From the NCBI GenBank assembly GCA_965247475.1, contig OZ252016.1:372001-436000 (forward strand): a DNA stretch of 64,000 bases, read 5' to 3'. A program made the translations under genes and the position numbers. Positions 39,148 to 47,531 of this stretch are shown here, piece after piece (positions within the stretch are counted from its first letter, which is position 1; each line of letters opens with the position of its first letter). This DNA comes from G965247475 sp965247475 (lineage in GTDB: Bacteria > Chloroflexota > UBA11872). The notes beneath the pieces were generated by a model. That model was not told the DNA's origin, did no database searches, and saw nothing but the letters and a program-made list of their open reading frames with translations.

Positions 39148-40026
39148 ATGGACCTAATTCACATCTTTCAGCGGTTCCCAGACAACGAGGCGTGCGTTGA
39201 GCACCTGGAGCGCGTGCGCTGGGGCGACACGCCACGCTGCCCACACTGCGATAGCCTCACCGTCGCCCGCAAGGCTGACGGCGAGCGCGTCGGCCGCTGG
39301 AACTGCCATGGCTGCCACCGGAGTTTCAACGTGCTGGCCGGCACGGTCTTCTCCAAGACCCGCCTCCCGCTCCCCAAGTGGTTCCTCGGCATCAGCCTCA
39401 TGCTGAACGCCAAGAAGTCGCTGTCGAGCTGCCAGCTCGCGCGTGACCTGGACCTGAATCAGAAGTCCGCTTGGTACATGGCCATGCGCATCCGCGAGGC
39501 CATGACTGGCGAGCGCCGGCTGCTGGCCGGTATCGTCGAAGCCGATGAGTGCTACGTCGGCGGCAAGCCTCGCAAGCGGAACCAGCGCGACGATGAGCCG
39601 GAACACCCGCGCGGGCGCGGCACGCGCAAGCTGCCGGTCATCGGCGCCGTCGAGCGCGGCGGCGACGTGGTGGCGCAGCCGTCGGCCAAGGTGACGGGCC
39701 GCTCCCTGACGGCGTTTCTCACGCGCAACGTGGACACGCGCGGCTCCCTGTTGGTCACCGACCAATTCTCGGGCTACCGGCCCATGAGCCGCCTGATGCC
39801 GCACGCGACGGTCGATCACACGGTCCGGTATGCCGACGGCATCGTGCACGTGAACACGCTCGAAGGATTCTGGGCGCTGCTGAAGCGGGCATGGTTCGGC
39901 TCCCACCACCACTACAGCCGCCGACACGCGGCCGCCTACGTGGTCGAGGCGTGCTACAAGTACAACGCCCGCAAGGCGAGCGACACCTTCAGCACGTTCC
40001 TACAGGGAGCGGTGGCGGCCGCGTGA
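39148..40026 (+). CDS. IS1595-family transposase (ISXO2-like)
   Basis: A 292-residue transposase. The N-terminal zinc ribbon is CPHC and CHGC; then KWFLGISLMLNAKKSLSS, catalytic VEADECYVGG (Asp), LVTDQFSGY (Asp) and VNTLEGFWALLKRAWFG (Glu-type final motif with His/Asn), all as in the ISXO2-like DDE domain. It ends in a TGA overlapping the GTG start of the methyltransferase. It is complete and probably active. Confidence 0.93.
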   Translation: MDLIHIFQRFPDNEACVEHLERVRWGDTPRCPHCDSLTVARKADGERVGRWNCHGCHRSFNVLAGTVFSKTRLPLPKWFLGISLMLNAKKSLSSCQLARDLDLNQKSAWYMAMRIREAMTGERRLLAGIVEADECYVGGKPRKRNQRDDEPEHPRGRGTRKLPVIGAVERGGDVVAQPSAKVTGRSLTAFLTRNVDTRGSLLVTDQFSGYRPMSRLMPHATVDHTVRYADGIVHVNTLEGFWALLKRAWFGSHHHYSRRHAAAYVVEACYKYNARKASDTFSTFLQGAVAAA

Positions 40027-41657
40027 ATCGACTGCATTTTGGCGACTGCCTGACAGTCATGCAGGCGTGGCCGCTCGCCAGCGTGGATCTGATCTACCTG
40101 GACCCGCCCTTCAACTCGCAGCGCCAGTACAACTCGATCTACAAGGACGAGACCGGGCGTCCGCTCCCCGACCAGGTGGAGGCGTTCTGCGACACCTGGT
40201 CGCTAGATGCCGAGCGCGAGCGGGCCATCCGCATGATGCCGGTGCTCATGCGGGAGAGCGGCATTGACGATTCAGTGGCCGAATTCTGGAAACTCTGGAT
40301 GCGGGCATTGCGCGATACCCAGCCGCGGCTGCTGGCCTATCTGTCCTATATGGCCGAGCGGCTGCTGATCATGCGCCGCATTCTGAAGCCGGCGGGTAGC
40401 CTGTATCTCCACTGCGATCCGACCGTCAGTCACTACGTCAAGTCTCTGCTAGACGCCATATTCGGCCACGGCAACTTCCGAAACGAGATCACCTGGCAGC
40501 GCACAACGGCGCACAGTGACTCGAAGCGATGGGGTGCCGTTGCGGATACGATCTTGTACTACGGTGCGTCAGACAACATCACATGGAACGCGCCGCGTGG
40601 GCGTCATAATGATCAGTATATTGAGTCTAAGTATCGCCATAACGATAACGATGGGAGGGGTCTATATCAGCTTGACAACATGACGAGCCCCAACTCAAGG
40701 CCAAACATGACATATGAATGGAAGGGGCATCAGCCGCCAGCCTACGGATGGCGCTACTCGCGCGAAACCATGGCGGCACTAGACGCCGATAGGCGCGTTT
40801 GGTATCCCGACTCCAAGGCGAAACGACCACGCCTAAAGCGCTACTTACGGGAGATGCCCGGCCCCCTGATGAATTCGATTTGGACCGATATCCCGCCGAT
40901 CAACTCGCAGGCCAGGGAGCGGCTAGGCTACGCCACACAGAAGCCGCTCGCCTTGATGGAGCGCATTATCGCGGCCAGCTCGAACCCCGGCGACGTCGTC
41001 CTTGATCCGTTCTGTGGATGCGCGACCACGCTCGAAGCCGCCCACAGGCTCAGCCGACGCTGGATCGGGATCGATATCGCCATCCACGCGATCAAGCGTG
41101 TGGCGCGTATCCGCCTCAATGAGCGGTGCGAACTGGTCGAGGGTCGGGACTATACCGTCGAAGGCGTGCCGCGCAACGTGGAGGGCGCACAAGACCTATG
41201 GCGGCGCGACAAGTACCACTTCCAGAAGTGGGCCGTTGAACAAGTGGATGGCTTTGTCACGACGCGCCGGACGGCCGACGGCGGCATTGACGGGCGGCTC
41301 TACTTCGCCGTGCCTGACGAGCGCGACCTTCAGAGCATGGTGCTGGAAGTCAAGGGCGGCGCGAACGTGACCATCGTGGACCTACGGGCGCTCAAGGGCG
41401 TGCTGGACGCCGACGATGCGCTCATGGCCGGGCTGATCATCATGGCACCGCGCGGCGACACGCAGACGCGCAACTTCGAACAGTTCGCGGCGAGCGCCGG
41501 GCAGCTGGACGTGCTCGGCGTGTCCTATCCGCGGCTACAGATTCTCACGGTGCCGGAGATTATCGAGGGCAAGCGGTTTCACACGCCGACCGTGGCGGGG
41601 CGGGGGCGGGAGGCGGTACAGCCGGTGCTACCAGGGACACCGGCTCCCACGTCATAG
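40023..41657 (+). CDS. Beta-class DNA methyltransferase fused to a restriction-nuclease-like domain
   Basis: A 544-residue protein starting at a GTG within the transposase stop. DPPF at residues 27-30 (motif IV) precedes VVLDPFCGCATTLEAA (motif I) and RRWIGIDI, the beta-class order of N4-cytosine/N6-adenine methylases. From about residue 395 a second domain begins: FQKWAVEQVDGF, RTADGGIDGRL and LEVKGGANVTIVDL, with the D...E-x-K residues of Mrr-type PD-(D/E)xK nucleases. So one polypeptide may both modify and cut DNA, or the nuclease fold may only bind. It is the passenger gene of the transposon. Confidence 0.9.
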   Translation: MNRLHFGDCLTVMQAWPLASVDLIYLDPPFNSQRQYNSIYKDETGRPLPDQVEAFCDTWSLDAERERAIRMMPVLMRESGIDDSVAEFWKLWMRALRDTQPRLLAYLSYMAERLLIMRRILKPAGSLYLHCDPTVSHYVKSLLDAIFGHGNFRNEITWQRTTAHSDSKRWGAVADTILYYGASDNITWNAPRGRHNDQYIESKYRHNDNDGRGLYQLDNMTSPNSRPNMTYEWKGHQPPAYGWRYSRETMAALDADRRVWYPDSKAKRPRLKRYLREMPGPLMNSIWTDIPPINSQARERLGYATQKPLALMERIIAASSNPGDVVLDPFCGCATTLEAAHRLSRRWIGIDIAIHAIKRVARIRLNERCELVEGRDYTVEGVPRNVEGAQDLWRRDKYHFQKWAVEQVDGFVTTRRTADGGIDGRLYFAVPDERDLQSMVLEVKGGANVTIVDLRALKGVLDADDALMAGLIIMAPRGDTQTRNFEQFAASAGQLDVLGVSYPRLQILTVPEIIEGKRFHTPTVAGRGREAVQPVLPGTPAPTS

Positions 41658-41702
41658 GCGGCTGTGGCATCAAGCCCGTAACTACCAATTCCGTTCATTG
41701 GA

Positions 41703-41975
41703 GAGCTGATCTTTGTCGATTCGTCGGTGTTGAGGATGGTCGATGGGATTCTCAGAGGTCGGGCCGAAGATCCGATCATTGTCATTGCTGCCGACCACGG
41801 ACAATTTGGTGAAGGAAGCAATCGGCATCACGTCTTAGCCGCATTCCATTTGCCTCACGGTGGGAATGACGGCTTATATTCCTCTATCAGCTCCGTTAAT
41901 CATTTCCGGTCTATTCTAGATTACTATTTCCGTCTGGATCTGGATCTCCTTGAAGATATTATCGTCGTGGATTGA
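41703..41975 (+). pseudogene. Sulfatase-like hydrolase C-terminal fragment
   Basis: About 90 codons open from the transposon edge: VDSSVLRMVDGILRG, IIVIAADHGQ with the metal-binding Asp-His, HHVLAAFHLPHGGNDGLY, SSISSVNHFRSILDYYF. This is the end of an alkaline-phosphatase-superfamily membrane sulfatase of a kind common in Chloroflexota. The preceding part is gone; the transposon probably inserted in or next to the gene and the rest was deleted. Confidence 0.65.
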
Positions 41976-42156
41976 TGCGAGCTAGCTTAAGAATCGGAGG
42001 GCATTTCAAGAACCTCGATTATGGTTTACGTAGCTGCTCACCGTAGCAAGGATCGGATCGGTGGGCATGAGGAACAACCGGTACCGGTGACGGTATCCGG
42101 CGGGTGCCGCGGCGTAAGCGGGCTGTGTGAACGCCAGCATGATTCTCAGATCGCGG

Positions 42157-42240
42157 TGCGGAGGGCGGGATTCGAACCCGCACGAGCTGACGCTCACAGC
42201 CTCCTGAGGACTGCGTGTCTACCAGTTTCACCACCTCGGC
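42157..42240 (-). tRNA. tRNA-Leu (CAG)
   Basis: An 84-base class II tRNA. Acceptor GCCGAGG with CCTCCGC pairs except for a C-C mismatch at position 3:70. Anticodon stem CAGTC/GGCTG holds the loop CTCAGGA (anticodon CAG). A long variable arm and T arm GCGGG-TTCGAAT-CCCGC follow. The mismatch is odd for an acceptor stem but the fold is otherwise good. Confidence 0.88.
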
Positions 42241-42247
42241 AAGCCGG

Positions 42248-42292
42248 TAGCGGAGGCTGGACTCGAACCAGCGACCAAGGGCTTATGAGTTA
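42248..42292 (-). pseudogene. tRNA with CAT anticodon, 3' part only
   Basis: The reverse strand gives the loop CTCATAA (anticodon CAT), GCCCTTGGTC, T arm GCTGG-TTCGAGT-CCAGC and 3' acceptor CTCCGCT with A. The 5' half including the D arm and 5' acceptor is missing, replaced by the end of an IS6-type element at 42294. It is a disrupted tRNA-Met or tRNA-Ile2. Confidence 0.78.
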
Positions 42293-42293
42293 G

Positions 42294-42382
42294 CCGATCG
42301 GCAGTGGGGACAGGGCATTGGCGTCTCCTCGTCACGGCCTCGACGAGGCTACGCTACCCACGCGAGCCCTGAGTTCTGACGC
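42294..42382. mobile_element. IS6-type element end fragment
   Basis: About 89 bases match the right end of the IS6 element at 44727-44816, including the terminal TGAGTTCTGACGCAAC repeat. The rest of this copy is deleted. It cuts the tRNA with the CAT anticodon and lies just upstream of the Gfo/Idh gene. Confidence 0.87.
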
Positions 42383-42429
42383 AACGACTACAATACCCGT
42401 GCGCCTCTTCTGGAATCTCGATCTCGGTC

Positions 42430-43473
42430 ATGCAACCTGAGCCGGTTCCCACCGCCTACGTCGGCCTGGGCGGTCGCGGCATGCGCTACCTCCGCGCCTC
42501 GCATTGGGTCGGCGGCTTCACGCCCGTCGCTTTGGTGGACACGGACGCGGAGCGGTTTGGCGAGGCCCGCAAGTTCACTGAGCTGCCCGAGCTCGCTTGC
42601 CACGCCTCGCTCGCCGCCGCGCTGCAGGCGCATGAGATTGCGGCCGTCTTCGTCTGTGCGCCGGCGTCGGCGCACGCCGCCATCATCTTGGAGGCCGTCA
42701 GGGCCGGGGCGCACGTCTTCACCGAGACGCCGTTCACCACCAAGTACGCCGATGCCGCCGAGGCCGTGAAGATCGCCGCGGCGAAGGGCCTGGCGATCGT
42801 GGTCGCCCAGCAGTACCGGCTCGCGGCGGTGGAACGCACCATCACGAAACTCTTGGCGCAGGGCGCGTTGGGAGGGGTCGGCTTCGGATACCTGCGGCAC
42901 GATCTGCCTGCACGCGAGCCGGCCGCCGAGGACGGGACTTCGCGACTCTGGCGGGCAGACGTTCACACCATCGATTCGCTCATCGCGATGATGCCCGGGA
43001 GTCCGACGCGCGTCTTCGGCCGCCTCTTTTCGCCAGGATTCAGCGATGCCGCGGCGCCCAGCTCGCTGCAGGCGACGCTCGAATTCGACGACGGTTCCGT
43101 GGTCCAATACTTGTCCAGCTTCGAATCGCACCAGCCCGGCTATAGATTTCGGATCGACTGCGAAGCCGCAACCTTGGTGCACCGCGCCGCGCATCCGGGG
43201 CGCGGTGACGACGCGGCCGAGCTGATCCAGATTGCGCCCGACGGCAGCCGGCAACCGGTGACGCTCGATACGAGCTACGACGACGCCTGGTTAGAGGAGA
43301 CCCTCGCCATCTTCTTCAGGGACTCCTTCCGGTTGGGCAAAGAGCCTGCCAGCAGCGGGCGTAACAATCTGGCCACCATGGCCGTGCTGCAGGCGCTGCT
43401 GCGCAGTTCCGAGACCGGGGAGGCGATTGACGTCGCGGATGTCGCGCCGGAGGCCATTCGTGAGCGTGGCTGA
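42430..43473 (+). CDS. Gfo/Idh/MocA-family oxidoreductase
   Basis: A 347-residue NAD(P)-dependent oxidoreductase, usually acting on sugars or cyclitols. The Rossmann start is AYVGLGGRGMRYL, followed by VALVDTDAERF, AVFVCAPASAHAAI and VFTETPFTTKYADA, then a C-terminal domain with YLRHDLP and WRADVHTIDSLIAMM. The family's catalytic Lys in the EKP motif is replaced by Thr (ETPF), so activity may be altered. It is followed by a second Gfo/Idh gene overlapping by 14 bases. Confidence 0.87.
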   Translation: MQPEPVPTAYVGLGGRGMRYLRASHWVGGFTPVALVDTDAERFGEARKFTELPELACHASLAAALQAHEIAAVFVCAPASAHAAIILEAVRAGAHVFTETPFTTKYADAAEAVKIAAAKGLAIVVAQQYRLAAVERTITKLLAQGALGGVGFGYLRHDLPAREPAAEDGTSRLWRADVHTIDSLIAMMPGSPTRVFGRLFSPGFSDAAAPSSLQATLEFDDGSVVQYLSSFESHQPGYRFRIDCEAATLVHRAAHPGRGDDAAELIQIAPDGSRQPVTLDTSYDDAWLEETLAIFFRDSFRLGKEPASSGRNNLATMAVLQALLRSSETGEAIDVADVAPEAIRERG

Positions 43474-43870
43474 GGTGCCGGCGGAATCTCCTCTGCGCGC
43501 CGCGTTCATCGGCATCAGCCACGATCACGCCTGGGGCAAGGCCGAGGCCATTCGTCGCTCGCCCCACATGGACTTGGTGGGCGCGTTCGAACCCGACGCC
43601 GCGGAATGGGAGCGCCAGCGCGCACGCGCGCAGTTCAGCGACGTTCGCCACTTGGCGGCGCGTGACGTACTGGAGGACCCAACGATTGAGGTCGTCTTCA
43701 TCGAGACCCGTCCGCACGACAACCTGCGCTGGGCGCGGGAGGCTCTCGTCCACGACAAGCACGTGCACATTGACAAGGCGCCTGCGCCTTCGCTCAACGA
43801 CTTGCGCGGCGTGCTCAGCCTCGCGGCCGATCGCGGCCGGCACGTGCCGATCGGCTACCAGTTCCGCTAG
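43460..43870 (+). pseudogene. Gfo/Idh/MocA oxidoreductase truncated by IS6
   Basis: The GTG at 43460 opens a second Gfo/Idh gene: LRAAFIGISHDHAWGKA, LVGAFEPDAAEW, TIEVVFIETRPHDNL and VHIDKAPAPSLNDL with the Lys-containing motif. After GYQFR a TAG stop falls exactly at the junction with the IS6 element at 43871, leaving only the Rossmann domain of about 137 codons. The C-terminal domain is lost. It overlaps the previous gene and was its operon partner. Confidence 0.87.
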
Positions 43871-44817
43871 GATACGTCAGATCTCAGGTCGCTGGTGGTG
43901 AGGGACGAGGAGCCCCCATCGGTCTCCCTACTTACGCCGCAGCCATCTCGCTGACCAGTGCCTGCCAGCGCGCGACGAACAGCCGTCGCTGCTCGGGCAG
44001 CAGGACATGGGCGCCGCCTCGGCGCCGTATCCGGAAGTAGTGTCGTAGCTCGTCAAACGCCGCGCAGAATCGCGCTGCTGGCTCGAAACGCCCGAAGCCC
44101 AGCATCGGGTAATAGCGCTGCTTGATGGCGCGATGGTCCTGTTCGGCGAGGTTGTTCAGATACTGGTTGCGTCGGTGGAGAACCGTCCGACCGAGGATCC
44201 AGCGAATCGCCTTGCGGTAGGCCGGGTGATGATCGATGGTGACCCGCAGCGGCTTGTGGCCTGCGACCTCGAGCAGGATCCGCAGGAAGCGGCGCGCCGC
44301 GTGCTTGTCACGATGTTCGCTGAGCATCGACTCGAGGAGTTCGCCATCGCGGTCGATCGCTCGATACAGGTAGCACCAGCACCCGGCGACCTTCACGTAC
44401 GTCTCGTCGAGGAACCAGGAGACGCGCGCCCTCCCGCGCCGCTTACGGCGGAGCTGGTCGGCCAGCAGGGGCGCGAAGCGGAACTCCCAGGCCCGCACCG
44501 TCTCGTGGGTCAGCTCGAAACCACGCTGCAGCAGCAACTCGGCCACATCGCGGAAGCTCAGTTTGTAGCGCAGGCGCCATAGCACGGCGAGCGTCACCAC
44601 ATCCGTCGGGTACTGCAGATCGTTGAACGGCGTGCCGGTTCGCTGGTTGAAGCGATGTCTGCATGACCGGCAGTTGAACCGTGGGTAGCCAAGCGCGGTC
44701 CGATCCTTGCGGCTGGTCGTGGCGGTCGATCGGCAGTGGGGACAGTCCATTGGCGTCTCCTCGTCACGGCCTCGACGAGGCTACGCTACCCACGCGAGCC
44801 CTGAGTTCTGACGCAAC
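43871..44817. mobile_element. IS6-family insertion sequence
   Basis: A 0.95-kb element containing one reverse-strand transposase. The ends carry imperfect inverted repeats: GATACGTCAGATCTCAGG on the left and GTTGCGTCAGAACTCAGG read from the right. It truncates the second Gfo/Idh gene. End fragments of similar elements lie at 42.3 and 61.96 kb, pointing to several past insertions. Confidence 0.85.
43932..44750 (-). CDS. IS6-family transposase with N-terminal zinc finger
   Basis: A 272-residue DDE transposase. It begins with a zinc ribbon DCPHC and CRSC, then LWRLRYKLSFRDVAELL, catalytic WFLDETYVKVAG (Asp), RVTIDHHPAYRKA (Asp) and NNLAEQDHRAIKQRYYPM (Glu). The length and motif order fit complete IS6/IS26-type enzymes. 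No frameshift is seen. Confidence 0.92.
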   Translation of the reverse strand: MDCPHCRSTATTSRKDRTALGYPRFNCRSCRHRFNQRTGTPFNDLQYPTDVVTLAVLWRLRYKLSFRDVAELLLQRGFELTHETVRAWEFRFAPLLADQLRRKRRGRARVSWFLDETYVKVAGCWCYLYRAIDRDGELLESMLSEHRDKHAARRFLRILLEVAGHKPLRVTIDHHPAYRKAIRWILGRTVLHRRNQYLNNLAEQDHRAIKQRYYPMLGFGRFEPAARFCAAFDELRHYFRIRRRGGAHVLLPEQRRLFVARWQALVSEMAAA

Positions 44818-44846
44818 CGTCGGTCGAGCCTGAGCACCGACCTGGC

Positions 44847-45282
44847 ATGCACGGGTCGGGCGAACGTGACCTCATAGGAGCCTTGTCGACGCGGCTCGTC
44901 CCTGTCCTGTCCGCCGTCCCAGCACGTGCGGCCACCCCTCGACCTCTGGGTGGCCGACGAAAGGAAGGCCATACGCACCATTACAGATACGCGCCTGTGT
45001 GTCACCGTGGGCGTCGACACGCATCGCGACCAGCAGGCGGTGGTCGCCCTCGACGCGCGTGGCGCTGAGTTCGGGCTGCGGGCGTTTCCGACCACCCCGG
45101 CCGGTCACCGCGAGCTGCTGGCCTGGCTTCGTGGCTTCGGCACCGTCGAGCGCTGTGGGGTCGAAGGCACGGGCGCCTACGGGTCCAGCCTGACCCGGTA
45201 CATTCACGCCGCCGAGGTTGCGGCGGTGGAGGTCAACCGCCCCTCCGGCACCTGCCGTTCGCCGCCCGGCAGCGTCTATTGA
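44847..45282 (+). pseudogene. IS110-family transposase, N-terminal fragment with left end
   Basis: It shares the left-end sequence CGGGCGAACGTGACCTCAT and then the DEDD-type start GVDTHRDQQAVVALD, LLAWLRGFGTVERCGVEGTG and AVEVNRP with the IS110 copy at 62.2 kb. After about 45250 the match ends and the frame stops soon after. The middle and C-terminal parts of the enzyme are not here; a C-terminal part in the same orientation is 5.3 kb to the right. Confidence 0.85.
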
Positions 45283-45438
45283 CAGTGCGTCCCATATGAG
45301 GAGCATCAGCACCGCTCGTGATCAGGCCCAGGCGTTTCGCCCGAGGCTTGAGCCCAGCTCGACGCAACACGCCCCAGATCCCGTGCGGGCTGATCCGGTG
45401 TGGCCAACCCAGCGCGGGCGTCGCTCTCCGCGACCAGG

Positions 45439-47061
45439 CTAGTCGCGCTCGGTGACGACGTAGGCCAGGTTCGTCGCGTGCGTATTGATGCGCTTGAGGT
45501 TGATGAGCACGTCCAGGTGGATGTCGCTGGTGTCGATGCTTTCGGCACGACCGGCGTAGAGCCGCTGGATGTGCCGCCGCCGCATGTCGCGCTCCAGGTC
45601 GCTCACGCGCGACTTGAGCGCGATCACGTCCGCCGCCAGCTCCGCGTCGCCGGAGGCGAATGACGACAGGGCCCGGCCCAGCTCGGTGCTCACGATGTCG
45701 TGGAACTCGCGTAAATCGGCCGCCCCCTCCGGTGAAAAGGCGTGGCGGCCATGAATCTTCTTGAGAGCCAGTTCGGCGAGATTCTTGTCCAAGACATCGC
45801 CGATGTTCTCGAGATCATTGACGGCGTAGAGCAGGCCGATCTCGCGATCGGATTCATCGGCGGACAGCCGCTCGTTCGTTGCCAGGGCCGTGAGGTAGGT
45901 GCGAATCGTGCGCTGGAGCTGATCGACTTGGTCGTCGCGTTCGCGCACATCCAGCACCAGCGACTCATCGTTGGTCTCCATCGCCCGCTGCGCGTCACGC
46001 AGCATGGCCTGCACGATCTCGCCCATGCGCAGCACGGCGCGCGTGGCCTGGCCGATCGCCACCGCCGGCGATTCGAGCGTGATCGGATCGAGGTAGGCCT
46101 CGACGCGGTCGGGCTCACGGCGCGGCTCGGGCACGACGCGCCGGATCAACCAGGCGGCCGGCACGGCCACGGGCAAGAACACGATGAGCAGCGCGAGGTT
46201 GAAGAAGGTGTGGCTGTTGGCGATTTGGCGCGGGACGTCGGGCGCGGTGGCGGCGATCAGTGGGCCGATCAGCCCCAACAGCGGAAACACGATCGCCGCG
46301 CCCACCAGCTTGAGCATCACGTGCGAGACGGCCACGCGACGCGATTCCACGCCCGAGCCGACGCTGGCGATCAGCCCGGTCGCGGTGGTGCCAATGTTGG
46401 CGCCGAGCATCAACGGAAGGGCCGCATCGAGACCAATCGCGCCGTTCAGCGCTAGGCCGATTGCCACGCCGATCGTCGCCGCACTACTTTGCACCAGCGC
46501 GGTGAATATGAAGCTGATGAGCAGCAATAGGATCGGCGCGCCGGTCAAATCACTCAGCAGGTCGGCAAACGTCTCATTCCCGCGCAGCGGCGCCATGGCA
46601 CGCACCAGCAGCCACATCCCCATGAACAGCAGGCCAAACCCGAAGATGGCACGCCCCAGGTAGACGTAGGCCGGATGCCGCGTCGCCATGATCAAGGCCA
46701 CGCCCAGCGCCAGGATCAACGGCGCCCAGTCGAGCACATTGAAGGCGATCAGGTGCACGGTCAACGTGGAACCGACGCCTGCGCCAAGCAGCACCGCGAT
46801 GGTCTGCCCGAACGGCAGCAGGCCGGCCGAGGTCAGGCTGACCAGCAGAACCGAGGTCGCGCTGGAGCTCTGCATCAGCGCGGTCAGCGCGGCGCCCACG
46901 CCCGCACCGGCCAAGCGCCGTTGGGTCAGGCGGTGCAGCCACGTACGCATGCGGGGACCGGCCATTTGCTCGAGGCCACGGCCGGAGATGCGCATGCCGT
47001 AGATCAGAAGCGCGAGGCCGCCCGCGAACGTGGCTACTTGGAGGGTGGGATTGGTTTCCAT
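45439..47061 (-). CDS. Na+/phosphate cotransporter (NptA/YjbB-like) with C-terminal PhoU domain
   Basis: A 540-residue membrane transporter. The two internally repeated QSS motifs are ALMQSSSATSVLLVSLTSAG and ALVQSSAATIGVAIG, within about nine membrane helices. From about residue 340 a PhoU-like helical domain follows (LRMGEIVQAMLRDAQRAM, LLYAVNDLENIGDVLDKNL). The ATG at 47061 is chosen because the family begins with a helix like TLQVATFAGGLALLIYG. It imports phosphate or a related anion. It is intact, in contrast to most neighbours. Confidence 0.92.
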   Translation of the reverse strand: METNPTLQVATFAGGLALLIYGMRISGRGLEQMAGPRMRTWLHRLTQRRLAGAGVGAALTALMQSSSATSVLLVSLTSAGLLPFGQTIAVLLGAGVGSTLTVHLIAFNVLDWAPLILALGVALIMATRHPAYVYLGRAIFGFGLLFMGMWLLVRAMAPLRGNETFADLLSDLTGAPILLLLISFIFTALVQSSAATIGVAIGLALNGAIGLDAALPLMLGANIGTTATGLIASVGSGVESRRVAVSHVMLKLVGAAIVFPLLGLIGPLIAATAPDVPRQIANSHTFFNLALLIVFLPVAVPAAWLIRRVVPEPRREPDRVEAYLDPITLESPAVAIGQATRAVLRMGEIVQAMLRDAQRAMETNDESLVLDVRERDDQVDQLQRTIRTYLTALATNERLSADESDREIGLLYAVNDLENIGDVLDKNLAELALKKIHGRHAFSPEGAADLREFHDIVSTELGRALSSFASGDAELAADVIALKSRVSDLERDMRRRHIQRLYAGRAESIDTSDIHLDVLINLKRINTHATNLAYVVTERD

Positions 47062-47531
47062 AACGGGCCGGCCCGGCTGCGCCGCGCGGAACTCGGTGTG
47101 TGGACGTTTCTGTATCGAAGGAACAGGCGCAAGTGTCCAAGCGACGCCGAGCGACCCGCAGATCAATTGGTCGGGGTGCGTGCGCCTGTGGCGCTTATCG
47201 AGGCCGGATGCCTTCCGCTCGCCTCCAATCGCGTCTCCGAGTCGAGTTCCCGGCGCTTGACGTTCGGATCGTTCGCCGCGCACCGCATCTCGGACGCCAT
47301 TCTACAGTTGCCTGGTCCTGACGCTCTATGCCCGCTCCTTCTTGCCATCGTGGGGTGCCATTATTCCGTCCGCCCCTGATTGACCTGAGCCGCCGTCTTT
47401 GGGGCCCTCCCACTGCGACGGGAGTCTCACATATTTTCGGTGCTCCGGTTCGCGCTCTCAACGCTGCCCCCGGTTACGTAGCGTTCGTCCACTGCCTCCA
47501 TCGCCGCTTCTGGCCTATCCCTCGGCAGGCA
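47062..47531. other. Intergenic stretch containing one copy of a direct repeat
   Basis: About 470 bases. Bases 47366-47467 form one copy of a repeat whose second copy lies at 50472-50576. Otherwise nothing is recognised; the promoter of the cotransporter gene should be near 47070-47150. Confidence 0.55.
47366..47467 (+). repeat. Direct repeat, left copy
   Basis: About 102 bases roughly 75-80 percent identical by eye to 50472-50576, beginning CCGTCCGCCC and including CTCCCACTGCGA and GCGCTCTCA. The pair flanks the enolase-kinase segment. Confidence 0.7.

Larger units (their letters stand above)
39080..41696. mobile_element. IS1595-type transposon with a methyltransferase-nuclease passenger
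   Basis: A 2.6-kb element bounded by 26-base inverted repeats at 39080-39105 and 41671-41696, 24 of 26 positions matching, each containing the core GTAGTTACGGGCTTG. Between them lie only a transposase gene and a DNA methyltransferase-nuclease gene that overlap by four bases. No frameshift is seen, in contrast to the flanking island, so it is a recent arrival. I could not identify an 8-base target duplication. Confidence 0.88.

Noticed and set aside
29900..42000. Right-hand attachment site (second tRNA-Gly core) of the integrative element
   Set aside because: I looked for another copy of the core around TTCGAATCCCGTCTTCCGC but did not find one by eye; the right boundary near 29.9 kb is only an estimate from gene content.
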